Positions 34,262 through 45,389 of a DNA stretch of 64,000 nt are shown here, one piece after another (position 1 is the stretch's first letter; every line of letters starts with the position of its first letter). Source of the DNA: Histomonas meleagridis. Its lineage: Eukaryota > Parabasalia > Tritrichomonadida > Dientamoebidae. The stretch is taken from contig WSYJ01000147.1 of the NCBI GenBank assembly GCA_020186115.1, forward strand, positions 124,001 through 188,000, read 5' to 3'. The translations under genes and the position numbers were made by a program. The notes below the pieces were generated by a model. The model did no database searches and was not told where the DNA came from. It was given only the letters and a program-made list of their open reading frames with translations.

Positions 34262-34313
34262 AAAAAGAAATCTTAATAAGGTTATCAGGGGTGCTGATTC
34301 CGGTAGTATCATT
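34262..34313 (-). mobile_element. Detached 5' end of retroelement copy C
   Basis: These bases match 4786-4837 of copy A and are the first bases of copy C, separated from the rest of it by the Merlin insertion. The first eight are the Merlin target duplication. Confidence 0.85.
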
Positions 34314-34370
34314 TTCTCGACTTAAAAATACTTGCATCTAAAAAATCAAAAAAATGTACCACCCAGGACT
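34314..34370. repeat. 57 bp direct repeat at the 5' junction of retroelement C
   Basis: Identical to 16201-16257. It overlaps the last 16 bases of the intact tRNA-Arg gene plus its T-rich terminator and ~25 further bases, which include ATGCAAG, the only ATG in frame at the start of the retroelement protein. Confidence 0.85.
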
Positions 34371-34427
34371 CGAACCTGGAATCTCATGCTCCGTAGGCAC
34401 ACGCCTTATCCATTGGGCCAGTGGTAC
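34355..34427 (-). tRNA. tRNA-Arg (anticodon ACG)
   Basis: Third identical tRNA-Arg(ACG). Its upstream flank (34428 onward) is unlike that of the other two and leads to single-copy housekeeping genes. The tRNA is intact although retroelement C entered this gene at the T-loop, because the 3' part is present on both sides of the element. Confidence 0.95.
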
Positions 34428-34758
34428 TTCTGGATTTTTTTATTACAATATTAATGAATTATTATTGGATATGAATTATTTTCAAAATAACATTCTTCCA
34501 TTGAACACTCAATGATGGATGAGACAGGGCTTTGGAACGACTCATTAAAAACATCTGTTGACCCTGAGACACGAGATCCATTTTAATTTAATGAGTTTTT
34601 CAGCTGATGAGGATTTTTTCTTGTCCGTGACTGCAATTAAAATTTATCTTAGATAATTTCAATGTTGCATAACGAGTTAAAGTCAAACAACATTTTTTAA
34701 GAAAAGAATAAATTTTATTAAAAATATATTTAGAAGTGGCATTTTCTTAACATAAATT
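34428..34758. other. Spacer between tRNA-Arg and cupin gene
   Basis: AT-rich intergenic DNA. No reading frame or RNA gene is recognised. Confidence 0.5.
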
Positions 34759-35085
34759 TTAAAGAGGACAAGCTATTGCTATAATAAGAACTTTGCAAGT
34801 TTCTGGTGAACTATTAAACAAGCCATGATAATGACCTGGACGAACTAGGACAGCATCGCCTTTGCACATATGGACAATATTATCATCAACAGTAATATCA
34901 AGTTCTCCTTCTTCAACAATAAATATTTCGTTCATATCGTAATGTTTATGTTTTTCAACAGATTGGTTTGATAATATAATAGAAACTGATATTTGCATAA
35001 TATCTCCTTTTGTCAATGTATTGTCATCGAATAATTCGATATAGTTCGATTCATTTGGTACAATTACATTTTTCCTTACTTCCAT
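34759..35085 (-). CDS. Small cupin-fold protein
   Basis: 108 residues from ATG 35085, the size of single-domain cupin_2 proteins. The first cupin motif appears as EKHKHYDMNEIFIVEEGELDI, with the His/His and Glu that usually bind a metal ion, followed by GDAVLVRPGHYHGLFN with the second-motif Gly and His. Such stand-alone cupins bind a metal and a small ligand, or act as isomerases or regulators; the substrate here cannot be read. No signal peptide, so probably cytosolic. The gene is divergent from the RNA polymerase I gene with ~90 bases between start codons. Proteins of this type are commonest in bacteria, so transfer is possible. Confidence 0.75.
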   Translation of the reverse strand: MEVRKNVIVPNESNYIELFDDNTLTKGDIMQISVSIILSNQSVEKHKHYDMNEIFIVEEGELDITVDDNIVHMCKGDAVLVRPGHYHGLFNSSPETCKVLIIAIACPL

Positions 35086-35175
35086 GGAAGAACTCCTTCT
35101 GATAGACCGTTAATGCCTCTGGTCGTGTGATATCAAAATTGAACGGGTTGAGTTGAACTTTGCCTAAAGCTCAAC

Positions 35176-38100
35176 ATGGAGTTCCAAGAAGTTCGTTCTC
35201 CCATTTCTTCAGTTAAATTCACCTCTTACACAAAAGAAGATATAGAATCTTTTAGTGTACTCCCAATTACTGGAAGTGGTATTTTTGATCATTCTGGAAA
35301 TCCAATTAAAGAAGGTGTTTATGATCCTCGTTTAGGTGCCACAGAAAATAGTCAAAAATGTGAAATATGTGGTCAAAATGCTTGGAATTGTAATGGCCAC
35401 TTTGGTCATATTCATTTATCAAGACCAGTTTATCATCCTTTTTATATAAAAAATTTGAGGCAATTAATTTGTGGCATGTGTCCACATTGCAACATGCTAA
35501 GAATTCCAGAACAAATTGTAATCCAAGTTGAAATGGCTCTTAAACTTGTTGCTCGTGGTTTTGTTATCGAACATGATTTTATGAATTTTGTTGATGATGG
35601 TGAACAACAGCTTAAAGAAAAGATAAGAGTTATGGAAGAAGTAATTCATTCTACTCCAGTTATTCCACCAAACTCTTATACATCTTCAATGCGTTCAACG
35701 GTCATCAAAACTTTTCTTTCTAAGATTGCAACGTATAAGAAAATATGTTCAAATTGCCAAAGTGGTTGTTCTGAACTCAAATTCGATTCATTTCATTTTC
35801 AATTTGTTAATAATAACGATGCATCTTTTGTTCCAATCGAAAACATCAAAGAATTACTTTACAAATTTTATGAAAAAAATCAATCTTTCTACAATGAATT
35901 CTTTTCTGATATTGGCCCAAGTCAATTTTTCATTGAAACAGTATGTGTCACACCTTCAAAGTTCCGTCCAGCAAGTGTTTTAGGAGATAAAATCAATGCT
36001 CATCCATCATCATCTGCGTTAGCAGATATTGTTAAATCTGAAATATCACTTGCAAAATCTATAGCTGACGATGACAAAGATGGAATTAATAATAACCATT
36101 CTCGTCTTCAATCAAGCGTTAATGCATTTTTTGATAATACTCTTGTTAAAAGTAATAAGAAACTTCCACATGGTATTCGTCAAATTCTTGAAAAGAAAGA
36201 AGGACTCTTTCGTAAAAATCTTATGGGTAAACGTGTAAACTTTTCTGCACGTTCAGTTATTACACCAGATCCATATATTTCAACAGATGAAATTGGGGTA
36301 CCCGAAATTTTTGCCAAAACTCTATCGTACCCAGAAAAAGTCACAGAATTCAACAAAGATAAACTGTCAAAACTGATTTTAAACGGTCCCGATGTTTATC
36401 CTGGAGCAAACTTTATAACAAATGGTGAAGGACGTACTTATAGGTTAGCAAACATGACCGATCAAGAAAGAAATAAATTTGCAAAGATGATTTATTCTAA
36501 TGATGGTTCTATGCCAATTATTGTTGGTCGACATGTTCAAGATGGTGATTTTGTTTTAATTAATCGTCAACCAACTCTTCATCGTGTTTCAATTTTAGGT
36601 ATGAAAGCACGTGTTTTACCAAATCAAAAAACATTACGTATGCATTATAGTAATTGTGCCTCATTTAATGCAGATTTTGATGGTGATGAAATCAATTTAC
36701 ATCTTTTACAAAATGAATTAGGAAGATCTGAAGCAAAAGAATTTATCATTATCATCAATTCATTATGTAACACCTACAGCAGGAAATCCAATTCGAGGTT
36801 TAATTCACGACCATGTAGATTCAGGTGCTTTACTTACAATGAAAGATAAGTTCTTTACATATTCCCAATATTCACAACTTGTATTTTCTGCCTTTGGTAA
36901 TGAACCTAATTGTCGTTTAATATTACTTCAACCAGCAATTATTTATCCAAAACAACTTTGGACAGGTAAACAAGTTATATCGACAATTTTGATAAACCTT
37001 ACAAAAGACAAGGAACCGTTAATGCTCACATCAAAAAGCAAGTTCACTAATCAACTTTTACGTAGTGATCCAGAAGAATGTAATGTTTGTTTCTTTGATT
37101 CTGAATTAATGTATGGTATCATGGATAAAGCACAATATGGTGCATCTACATATGGTTTAGTTCATAGTCTTTTTTGAGCTTTATGGAAGTCAATTAGCTG
37201 GTCGATTTCTTACAATGTTATCATGTTTATTTACATATTATTTACAAACACATGGATTTACATGTGGTATAGATGATATGGTAATTACACATAGAGCTGA
37301 ACATATTCGTAATGAAATGAATCAAAAAAATGAAAGAAGCAGCAAAAGAAGCAGGTCAAAGCTTTGTTAAAGAATATGGATCACCAGCAAAATCACATTT
37401 ACCATTTAAGCAACAACTTCTTGAATTAGTTATGAAGCCGGACTTAAAGGAACGTTTTGATAATCATATGAAGAATGCAATTAATCCAATAGCCACAGAG
37501 ATTATTTCCGCCATCTTTCCATTACAATTATCGAAAAGATTTCCAAAGAATTGTTTAATTACAATGACACAATCCGGAGCTAAAGGATCAGTCGTTAACT
37601 TATCACAAATGGCATGTTTATTAGGACAACAAGAACTTGAAGGTAAACGTGTACCATTTATGTCATCAGGTAAATCATTACCATCATTTAAACCAATGAA
37701 ATTAGCGCCTATAGCAGGTGGGTTTATTAGTAGTCGATTCTTAACAGGTTTAAAGCCACAAGAATATTACTTCCATTGTATGGCAGGACGTGAAGGACTT
37801 ACAGATACTGCAGTTAAGACAGCTAACACTGGATATTTACAACGATGTATCATTAAACATATGGAAGGAATTCGTGTAGCATATGATGGTACAGTCCGTA
37901 ATAGTGATGATAATATTATCCAATTCTTATATGGCGAAGATGGAATTGATCCAATGAATAACAAATATATCGAAAAATTTGAGTTCATGGAAGATAATTA
38001 TAATGCATATTTAAGCAAATTAAATATTAGTGAATTAATGGAAAAAGCAGAATGTGAAGAAGCGATGAATTTACTTGATTCGAAAGAAGAACGTATTAAT

Positions 38101-39561
38101 CCAATCCAATCAATATATCCACCACATATTCATGTCGGTTCTATTAGTGAATCATTTGAGAAATCATTAAATTCATATTGTGAAAATGAAAATATAGAAC
38201 ATAAAATTGATCCCGAAAAACTTAAAGCTATAGCATTATTTAATTATTTTAAGTCACAAATTCAACCAGGTGAAATTGTAGGAATTATAGCTGCACAAGC
38301 TATAGGTGAACCAGCTACACAAATGACATTAAATACTTTTCACTTAGCCGGTTATGGTGGCGCTAATGTTACATTAGGTATTCCACGTTTACGTGAAATT
38401 TTAGTTGTTGCTACACATTCACCAATTACACCGACAATGTCTATACCATTAAAGATTCAAAATGATAAAGAAGAAGCAGAAAAATTTGTTTCTAAATTCA
38501 AACGAGTTTCACTGAAAGAAATTATTAAGTCATATAAAATCATTGAAGACTTTAATGTTAAAAATGAAGTTAAACGGAATCGAATCATTACAATCATATT
38601 AAAATTTAATGAAGAACAATTTAATAAATGGAATTTATATGAAGATGAAAAGTTATTAACATTAAAACGTAAATTCTCATCATTACTTAAAAAGAAAATT
38701 AATTCAATACTTAAGTCGACAGGAATTAAAATTAATGAAGTGAATAATGACGACTTAACATTAAATGCGAATTCTAATCAACGTTATGAAGAAATGGGTG
38801 CCGATTTAAGTAAAAAGAACACACGTAAAAATGAACAAAATTCATATGAAGCAGATGACGATGAAATTGGTGAAACAAATAAAAGTAAAAATAATAAAAA
38901 GAAAAAGTCAAATGATAATGATGAAGAAGAACCTAAAAATGATGAAGACAAAATGGAATTAGATATTAATTTAGAAGAACTATCAATGTTTGTACGATTT
39001 AATATCTCAAATGTAAACATTAAAATATTATTGGATTCAATCATCGAAAATGTATTAAATGAAATTAAAATCCAAGAAATTAAAGGCGTAACTAAAGCTA
39101 ATTATACTTTCAATAAGAATGGTCAAGTTGTAATAAACACAGAAGGTTATAACTTCGATGAAATTATCGAAAATGATTTAGTCGATATAAATCACTTCTA
39201 TACAAATCATATCTATGGTATATTGGAACATTTCGGTATAGAAGCTGCAAGAAATGCAATAATTAAAGAAGTACAAAATGTATTTAATGCTTATTCGATA
39301 TCAATCGATAAAAGACATTTGCAATTAATCGCTGATTACGTAACAAACACTGGTGAATGGTTGGGAATGAGCAGACACTCAATGAAGTGCTGCCCTTCGC
39401 CTTTCCAACAAATGTCTTTCGAAACAACAACGCAATTCTTATCTTACGCATCGTTACATGGAAGTAAGGACAATATGAAGTCACCTTCCGCGTGTTTGTC
39501 AGTGGGTAATGTGGTGAATGCAGGCTCCGGTTTGTGCGAAATTATGGTACCGTTTGAGTGA
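35176..39561 (+). CDS. RPA190: RNA polymerase I largest subunit, with three homopolymer frameshifts
   Basis: Three frames (35176-36849, 36760-37177, 37330-39561) plus the short joins form one ~1460-residue subunit that synthesises pre-rRNA in the nucleolus. Seen in order: N-terminal EGVYDPRLG, zinc clamp CEICGQNAWNCNGHFGH, GKRVNFSARSVITPDP, catalytic NADFDGDEINLH binding the active-site magnesium, bridge-helix region QMTLNTFHLAGYGG, an acidic insertion (DDDEIGETN... near 38860) typical of Pol I, and the C-terminal PSPFQQMSFETTTQFL...LKSPSA-like ending. Each frame break is explained by one extra base in a homopolymer (A run near 36740, T run near 37170, A run near 37327). In an essential gene this points to sequencing error or a duplicate copy. 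Confidence 0.9.
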
Positions 39562-40024
39562 ATAAATAAATAAATAAATATAAATTAATTTTCTGATTTA
39601 GAGAAATCAAATTTGATTGTAAATCAGCGTTTAAAAAGATACACAATACATATTGCAATAATAAAGATTTTATTAGTTGTACAGTATGAATTAAATAACA
39701 CCGAAAATTTTTTGCGTTTTAGGAGCTCTCTAAAATTTCTTTATTTGATTTTTGAATTCTGTAATTAAAAAAAAAATACTTATCATTCAGAGTCAGTAGG
39801 AGGAAAAAAAGTTTAAAATTTAGAAAAGTAGTTACGATTTTTTGATCAATGATTACTATTTGTCGGTTTACGAAAAGCGTTATCAACTATCAAACCAACT
39901 AGTATTATGGATTAAGATAGATATACTTAAATTCTAAAAATTTATGTGAAAGAAGGCAGCCGTTTAAACCGCTACGCATAAAGTTTTGAAAGATTTCGTG
40001 GTCGAGTAAGAAGCCATAATTTTA
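39562..40024. other. Intergenic spacer
   Basis: Starts with a short TAAA/AATA run after the polymerase stop. No gene seen. Promoter signals for the GTPase gene cannot be defined beyond AT-rich sequence. Confidence 0.4.
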
Positions 40025-41194
40025 ATGGGGAAAAAGTTATCCCGACGTCCTTCCCTTAAAATGGCTGCTGTTATTCGTAAAAAGGCCAAAGCCAAGAGAG
40101 AACGTGAAAGGAAGGAAGCCAAAACAAAGAAATTCCCAAAGAGATCAAAGAAGATTTTAAATCCTCCACAATCACTTCCAAATCGAGAAGCAATTGCAGC
40201 TCAAGTTCATGAGGGTTCAGCTTTCTTAAATGATGTTATTCGACAAGTAGAATCTACACGTGTTAAAGAAAAGAGAAAACCATTTGAAATTCAACTCGAA
40301 AATGTGAAAAAACAACTTGCACAAGCTCATAAACAAAAAATACAAAATGCTACAAATTCATATCAGCAACTTTTGGCAGCAGTTGAAGAAGCAGATACAA
40401 TCATAGAAGTATTAGATGCACGTGATCCAACTGCATGCAGACTTCTTGAAGCAGAGACCGAAGTTTTACAGAATAAGAAAAAACCACTTATCATTATCCT
40501 TAATAAGATAGATCTTATTCCACGTGAAGCTGCAATCAGATGGCTTGCTAAGCTTATCGAAGTTGCTCCAACCGTTGCTATTTCAGCTATTAATACTCAA
40601 CTATCACTTCCAGCAGTCAGAGATATCATAGCACAAGTTGCACCCAATGCACAAAAAGTCGGTGTCATTGGAATTAGAGGAGTTGGAAAATCAACAATTT
40701 GCCAGTTTAACAGTGGTCTTCTTCTTGAAGTTGAATCATATTCATTCCTTGTCCCAACACCAGAAATGGGACTTCTACAAGGAGCTGACTTTGTTGACCC
40801 AATTCATGAACTTGCTACTGAAACTTTCTTACGTCGTAATGATGATAACATTTTCCTTACCTTGGAAATCCCACCAGTGGAAGATCCTAAAGAGTTCTTT
40901 AGAGCATACGGACAAAAGTATGGTACAAACATTAGGAATGCGGCAAAATTGATCATGGATGAACTCTGGAATGGAAGATATAAATATTTCACTGTACCAC
41001 CAGATGCAAATTTAACAAACATAATGCAATCACAGCAAGTTGCTTTGGAGGCATCATTGCCATTGGAGCTTAGTGGACAGGAATATATCCACTTAAATGA
41101 GGGAAATCCTTTGGCAATAGATGAAGAACTGCTCGGAGAAATCATGGAAGAAGAAGAAGAGGATGATGAGGAAAACCCCGAAACAAATGAATAA
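40025..41194 (+). CDS. NUG1: Nug1/nucleostemin-like circularly permuted GTPase
   Basis: 389 residues from ATG 40025. A strongly basic N-terminus (residues 10-45) suits nucleolar targeting and rRNA binding. The GTPase motifs are permuted: DARDP (131-135) and the G4 motif NKID (160-163) come before the P-loop GIRGVGKS (216-223). The family (Nug1, Grn1, GNL3, nucleostemin) helps assemble and export the large ribosomal subunit. The G3 motif DxPG expected after the P-loop is not recognisable; the region reads PTPEMGLLQGADF. The acidic C-terminus (EEEEEDDEEN) is common in such proteins. The gene is shorter than animal nucleostemin. It follows the Pol I gene on the same strand, a thematic but probably accidental pairing. 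Confidence 0.85.
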   Translation: MGKKLSRRPSLKMAAVIRKKAKAKRERERKEAKTKKFPKRSKKILNPPQSLPNREAIAAQVHEGSAFLNDVIRQVESTRVKEKRKPFEIQLENVKKQLAQAHKQKIQNATNSYQQLLAAVEEADTIIEVLDARDPTACRLLEAETEVLQNKKKPLIIILNKIDLIPREAAIRWLAKLIEVAPTVAISAINTQLSLPAVRDIIAQVAPNAQKVGVIGIRGVGKSTICQFNSGLLLEVESYSFLVPTPEMGLLQGADFVDPIHELATETFLRRNDDNIFLTLEIPPVEDPKEFFRAYGQKYGTNIRNAAKLIMDELWNGRYKYFTVPPDANLTNIMQSQQVALEASLPLELSGQEYIHLNEGNPLAIDEELLGEIMEEEEEDDEENPETNE

Positions 41195-41616
41195 AATATT
41201 GATACACTGCTTTTAAATGTCCAAAGTTTTTATACAAAATGTGACAGCTGTTATAAACCGTTTTGTACGAAATTTTCGAAAATTCTTGAAGAATCCATTT
41301 TTCTCTACCATTACAATATTTGTTAACACTGTTACATCCAGAATATGTGAAATTAAGTTTATGTGGATGAAAATAGATTATTGAAGATTCGATTCAATTT
41401 ACATGTAAATAGCAAAGTTAATTTAATAAACCAAACACAACTATTTTTAAACTCAAAGTAATGGAGGAGAAACATGTAATGGATACTGTTAATTTTACAC
41501 TTTGTGCCAACAAAAATTTAAAAAAAAAGAACGTTCAGAATTTTCATTAAACTTTTTCAATACTTTAGATGATCGCACAAAAAACTGACATTAAAAATAA
41601 CCGTTAAAATAACAAA
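41195..41616. other. Intergenic spacer
   Basis: No reading frame of note. Just before the next start codon lies the phrase aaccgttaaaataac, which contains a Myb-type CCGTTA core; its role is unproven. Confidence 0.35.
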
Positions 41617-42780
41617 ATGCACCGAAATATTTTCGAATTGGTTTCAAAAACAATTCGAACAGGCAAAGATACAATTGATTACTCTCATGCCTTTCATATT
41701 GTTGATATTGCTAATAAAAGCGTCACAGATCAATCAAATATTTTTGAGACAATAGAAGAAATAATGATATCAAGTGAACTTTTAGATAAATTGAATTGTA
41801 TATCTCTCGTTGATTTCCTTTTTAAAAACGGAAGTGCCCAATTACTCAAATCTCTTCAATCATCAAAATCAATTAAAAAAATTGGTGTAGATCCTGTTAC
41901 GAAAGATCCTGCAGTTCACAAAGCTCTCTATGATCTTGTAGATTCATGGGTTGAAGAATGTAAAAAGAATAATGTTCTTCATAAAGATTTTGTTGAATGG
42001 GTAAAAAATATCAAATCTTATACATACAAATACGTAATGACACCGGAAACAGCCAACAAATTTATCAGTGACTTTTCAGCGTCATATGAATTACTTAAGA
42101 TGTTCAATCAAGCAATTATCACTGCTCTTAATTCTGGAGCGGGAGCAGAAGATAAAACCCTTCAAGAAATCCTTCCAAATGTCAACGAAGTCCATCAAAG
42201 GCTTATTAAACTTCTTCCAACAATGAGTGATGAATATGTCAAATCAATCATCAATTATTTAATTGAATTCTGTAAGTTATATAAGGCATCATACAATAAA
42301 TTCCTCAAAAAGGGATCATTTGATGTTGATGCTCTAAGGGAAATCGAAGCCCAAGGAATACCACAGAGAGAACAAAAGAAACCAAAGAAAAAGACCACTA
42401 AAAAGAAAAACGCAGATGATCTTCTTGACTTGATCGGAACTCCACAAATGCCCCCGCCAAAACAGAGTTCCCCACAACCTGCACAACAGGAAACATCCAA
42501 CACAGACGATCTCCTTGACCTCCTTGATCTCTTACCAAAGCGTCAAGAACCTTCAATGCCACAAAACTCATCTCAGCATCAACCACAACAACCGCCACAA
42601 CCGCAATACACTTCACAACCGCCATCTCACAAAGGAACTCAGCGTAAGAACCAACAAAAGCACAAACGCCATCAAAAAAATGAAGGGTTCGAATTCGAGG
42701 AAGACAAAGGAAGTTCAGTATCTGATCAACAATTTATTGATTTCCTGAGTTCAATACACCCAAAACCACTCAGTAAATGA
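41617..42780 (+). CDS. VHS-GAT adaptor protein with clathrin-box motifs
   Basis: 387 residues from ATG 41617. Residues 1-145 form an all-helical VHS-like domain (ISLVDFLFKNGSAQLL, VDSWVEECKK). Residues ~165-235 fit a GAT-like helical bundle. After a Lys-rich linker come clathrin-box or related motifs DDLLDLIG and DDLLDLLDLL, then a Gln/Pro-rich tail ending in a short helical segment (DQQFIDFLSS). TOM1 and GGA family proteins with this layout bind ubiquitinated cargo or Arf and recruit clathrin at endosomes or Golgi. There is no adaptin-ear domain, so TOM1-like is the better comparison. Sequence identity to named families is low and the assignment rests on architecture. Confidence 0.75.
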   Translation: MHRNIFELVSKTIRTGKDTIDYSHAFHIVDIANKSVTDQSNIFETIEEIMISSELLDKLNCISLVDFLFKNGSAQLLKSLQSSKSIKKIGVDPVTKDPAVHKALYDLVDSWVEECKKNNVLHKDFVEWVKNIKSYTYKYVMTPETANKFISDFSASYELLKMFNQAIITALNSGAGAEDKTLQEILPNVNEVHQRLIKLLPTMSDEYVKSIINYLIEFCKLYKASYNKFLKKGSFDVDALREIEAQGIPQREQKKPKKKTTKKKNADDLLDLIGTPQMPPPKQSSPQPAQQETSNTDDLLDLLDLLPKRQEPSMPQNSSQHQPQQPPQPQYTSQPPSHKGTQRKNQQKHKRHQKNEGFEFEEDKGSSVSDQQFIDFLSSIHPKPLSK

Positions 42781-43072
42781 TATTTGATTATTACTGCTTA
42801 AAATATACTTATTTATTGTGTTTCATTCCTTTTTATTATTATTTTTCATTAATTTTTTTTAGAAAAAGATTGAACTTTAAATAATATATTAGAACTAAAC
42901 AGTTATAATTTTCAAATATCTTGAAAGTCTGTGATTATTCCGCATTATAGTTTAATTCATCAGCTGTATCGTTATTTCTATCTACAGTGTTTTCATGATT
43001 GATATTATATGAATATGTTGTTCATCTCAATTATATTAATTTAAATATCCATCATATTTAAATATATGTAAA
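42781..43072. other. Intergenic spacer
   Basis: AT-rich spacer upstream of the tRNA-Ala gene; nothing recognisable. Confidence 0.4.
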
Positions 43073-43144
43073 GGGTGTGTAGCTCAGTGGTAGAGCGCTA
43101 CATTTGCATTGTAGAGGCCTGGGGTTCGATCCCCCACACATCCA
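43073..43144 (+). tRNA. tRNA-Ala (anticodon TGC)
   Basis: Full cloverleaf: acceptor GGGTGTG/CACATCC, D arm GCTC/GAGC, anticodon stem CTACA/TGTAG around TTTGCAT (anticodon TGC), T arm TGGGG-TTCGATC-CCCCA, discriminator A. A run of seven T follows at once as a pol III terminator. An identical gene in the opposite orientation is at 54304-54375. Confidence 0.95.
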
Positions 43145-43212
43145 TTTTTTTAATGTAAAAAAGATTTATTTCCTAAAATTTTTTGATTACTCGAGATTCA
43201 TTGAAATTTATC

Positions 43213-44130
43213 GATTTCCTGAGATATATTGATTTCTTGTCCCAAGATGTCAAAATTAGCTTTTAGCCTACCAAAATAGTTTTCCACTATTACACGAACT
43301 TTTTCGATTCGTGTATTGGTAGCTATTTCTTATTGTGTCAGGTCTCTTCCTTTTGACTTTTCGATAGTGAATGCTTCCGGGTATCCCTATAAATTCAGGC
43401 CCGTATACCGTTTATCGAAAAGTAGTCGAAAATGACCTTCAATTTGTGTACCATTTTGCATTGTCAAGTGTATATATAGAAATTTTTCAGCCACAAATCA
43501 TGAACTGAACCAGGGATACCGACAGAAAAAAGTGTACAGAGACCGTTTGGACGAACGAGAGCTCGTATCTTCACTCCGCACATACCATGTTTAAAGGATC
43601 AATTACGTTTTTGTTCTTCTTTTAAATCTGGCTTATTTATATAAATAAATGTGGTGTCAATAGCACCAAATGCATTTGGGAAGTTTTGAAAATGTCGTTC
43701 TTCTAAGGTTAGTTTGTATAGGTATTACACAGAATTTCGCGACTAACGTTAGCATCGCGCGATTCTTTGGATCGTGAAATGTATCGTTATATACAAGAGA
43801 TTCTGCAATGTTGGAAATTTGACCAATTAAACTGAACTTAGAATCAGATGCAAGATATGTTGATGTATTCAAAAGCATACTTTTTGATGCCAGAATATGT
43901 TTTCTGCCTTGTCCAGTACTTTCAAAAACTAATTGACATGCTTCACAAATTTTGTTAAATTCATTTATATTAAACCTGGTTGATGTTATCAATGAAACTT
44001 CTCTGTTGGTATTGATCAATTCTTCAAATATGCTCCTTTTTTGAAATTCGTTCTCATCATTGTCTTCATTGATATTGTCATCGTCATTAAAAGTGATAAC
44101 CCTATTTTGATATTATTGCTGCAAAGCCAT
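43213..44130 (-). pseudogene. PIF/Harbinger-like (DDE_4) transposase fossil
   Basis: The frame begins at ATG 44130 (MALQQ then a stop), runs 44019-43657, shifts, and continues with stops to about 43213. Recognisable pieces: NAFGAIDTTFIYINKP (first Asp), GVKIRALVRPNG, IPGSVHDLWL (second Asp), FDKRYTGLN, and NTRIEKVRVIVENYFGRLK (final Glu region). Their order and spacing match DDE_Tnp_4 transposases of the Harbinger superfamily. The 3' end lies ~70 bases from the tRNA-Ala gene. I could not find terminal inverted repeats, and the partner Myb-like protein of Harbinger elements is not seen. Confidence 0.65.
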
Positions 44131-45380
44131 GTTCATTTATGTAAAGTGATAATTTTTGAATTGAAACAAAACTAATTACTATTCAAAATCTAACATTTTG
44201 ATAACATCATGAAAAATTATAACCGTAATTCATTCGATTTTCATCTGAAAAAGTCAAGCTTTTTCGATAAAACTGTTTTGGGTGCATGTTATTTCGATTT
44301 TCGACTGCTTTTCGTGATTAAACAATTTTTCGATTTTCAGCGTTTTTTCAAAAAAAATTTTATTCTTCCGAAACAAACGACTTTTTTCGAAATACCTCTA
44401 ATAATTCAACAATATCAATCGAAGATTTTATTGGTTTTGATGGAATTTATATACTATTTCTGGAAAAAAATTTCGTTTGGGAAATAGTGACTTTTTCATG
44501 TAATAGTGACTTATTTCGGAATAAGTTTTATTTCAGAATAGATTTATTCCGAAACAGACTTATTCCGGAATTAGTATTCAATTCATAACATTGTCTGTTT
44601 GAAACATGTTTTCTGTTTTTTGCTAAAATAAGCATTTTTCAAAGAAGTCTTTATTTAATGATATCAGTTGTTCTGTTTTCCACTTTTAAACTGTTACCAT
44701 TTTTTATAATGATGTTAACATGTCATAATTACGTCTGCGATGGAAGGAATCCCGTCCCAATTTTCCAAACCTGCTTTTGATAGAGAGTAGGTGACTTAAA
44801 AAATACCCAAAACATACACACTTTTGGACGGTTATCGACTCAATTTTTGACTTTTTGAACTGTTGTATAATTACAACAAGAAAAAAATCAAAAATTTTAA
44901 AATTAAAAAATTCTCGAAAAAATAAAATTATTTATTTTAAAATAATAATATCAAAAACATAATATATATAAGTAGAAAATATATTTTATGGCATATAATG
45001 AAGAAAAAATAATTTTTGATGTAATTAATGCAGATTAATAAAAGTAAAAAAATTTCAAAAAATAAATATCATAATCAAATTCTCCATATGTTAAAACATA
45101 TGGTGGTATATTATTTTTATTAAAATATTCTATGTATATGATTTTATTTAAAAAATTTTTCTTTTTCATGATGCCATTTTTGAATGAGTATACAAATTAC
45201 TAGGAATTGTGAGATAATATCACCTATTCAATTTTTTTTGGATACTTCCTATTTTTGTCAGGATAATTCTGATAAAATATAAAATGTCAGATTAACGAAA
45301 AATAATACTTGAATTTTGTAAGCGAATAATGATTTAATTTTAATTTTATATTAATAACTTTTGTTTATTTAACACACTTT
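44131..45380. other. Gene-free sequence
   Basis: AT-rich, with one aromatic-rich open frame (44209-44487) that looks like compositional noise. Bases 44480-44580 contain inverted and direct echoes of 'agtgacttattTCGGAATAAG' type, perhaps the end of a decayed element. Confidence 0.35.
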
Positions 45381-45389
45381 ATAAAATGA

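Noticed and set aside
35726-35983. Second plus-strand frame inside the Pol I subunit gene
   Set aside because: Out-of-frame shadow of a strongly conserved protein region.
44209-44487. 92-codon Phe-rich frame
   Set aside because: Composition follows the T-rich local sequence; no domain, no start context and no homologous copy in the window.
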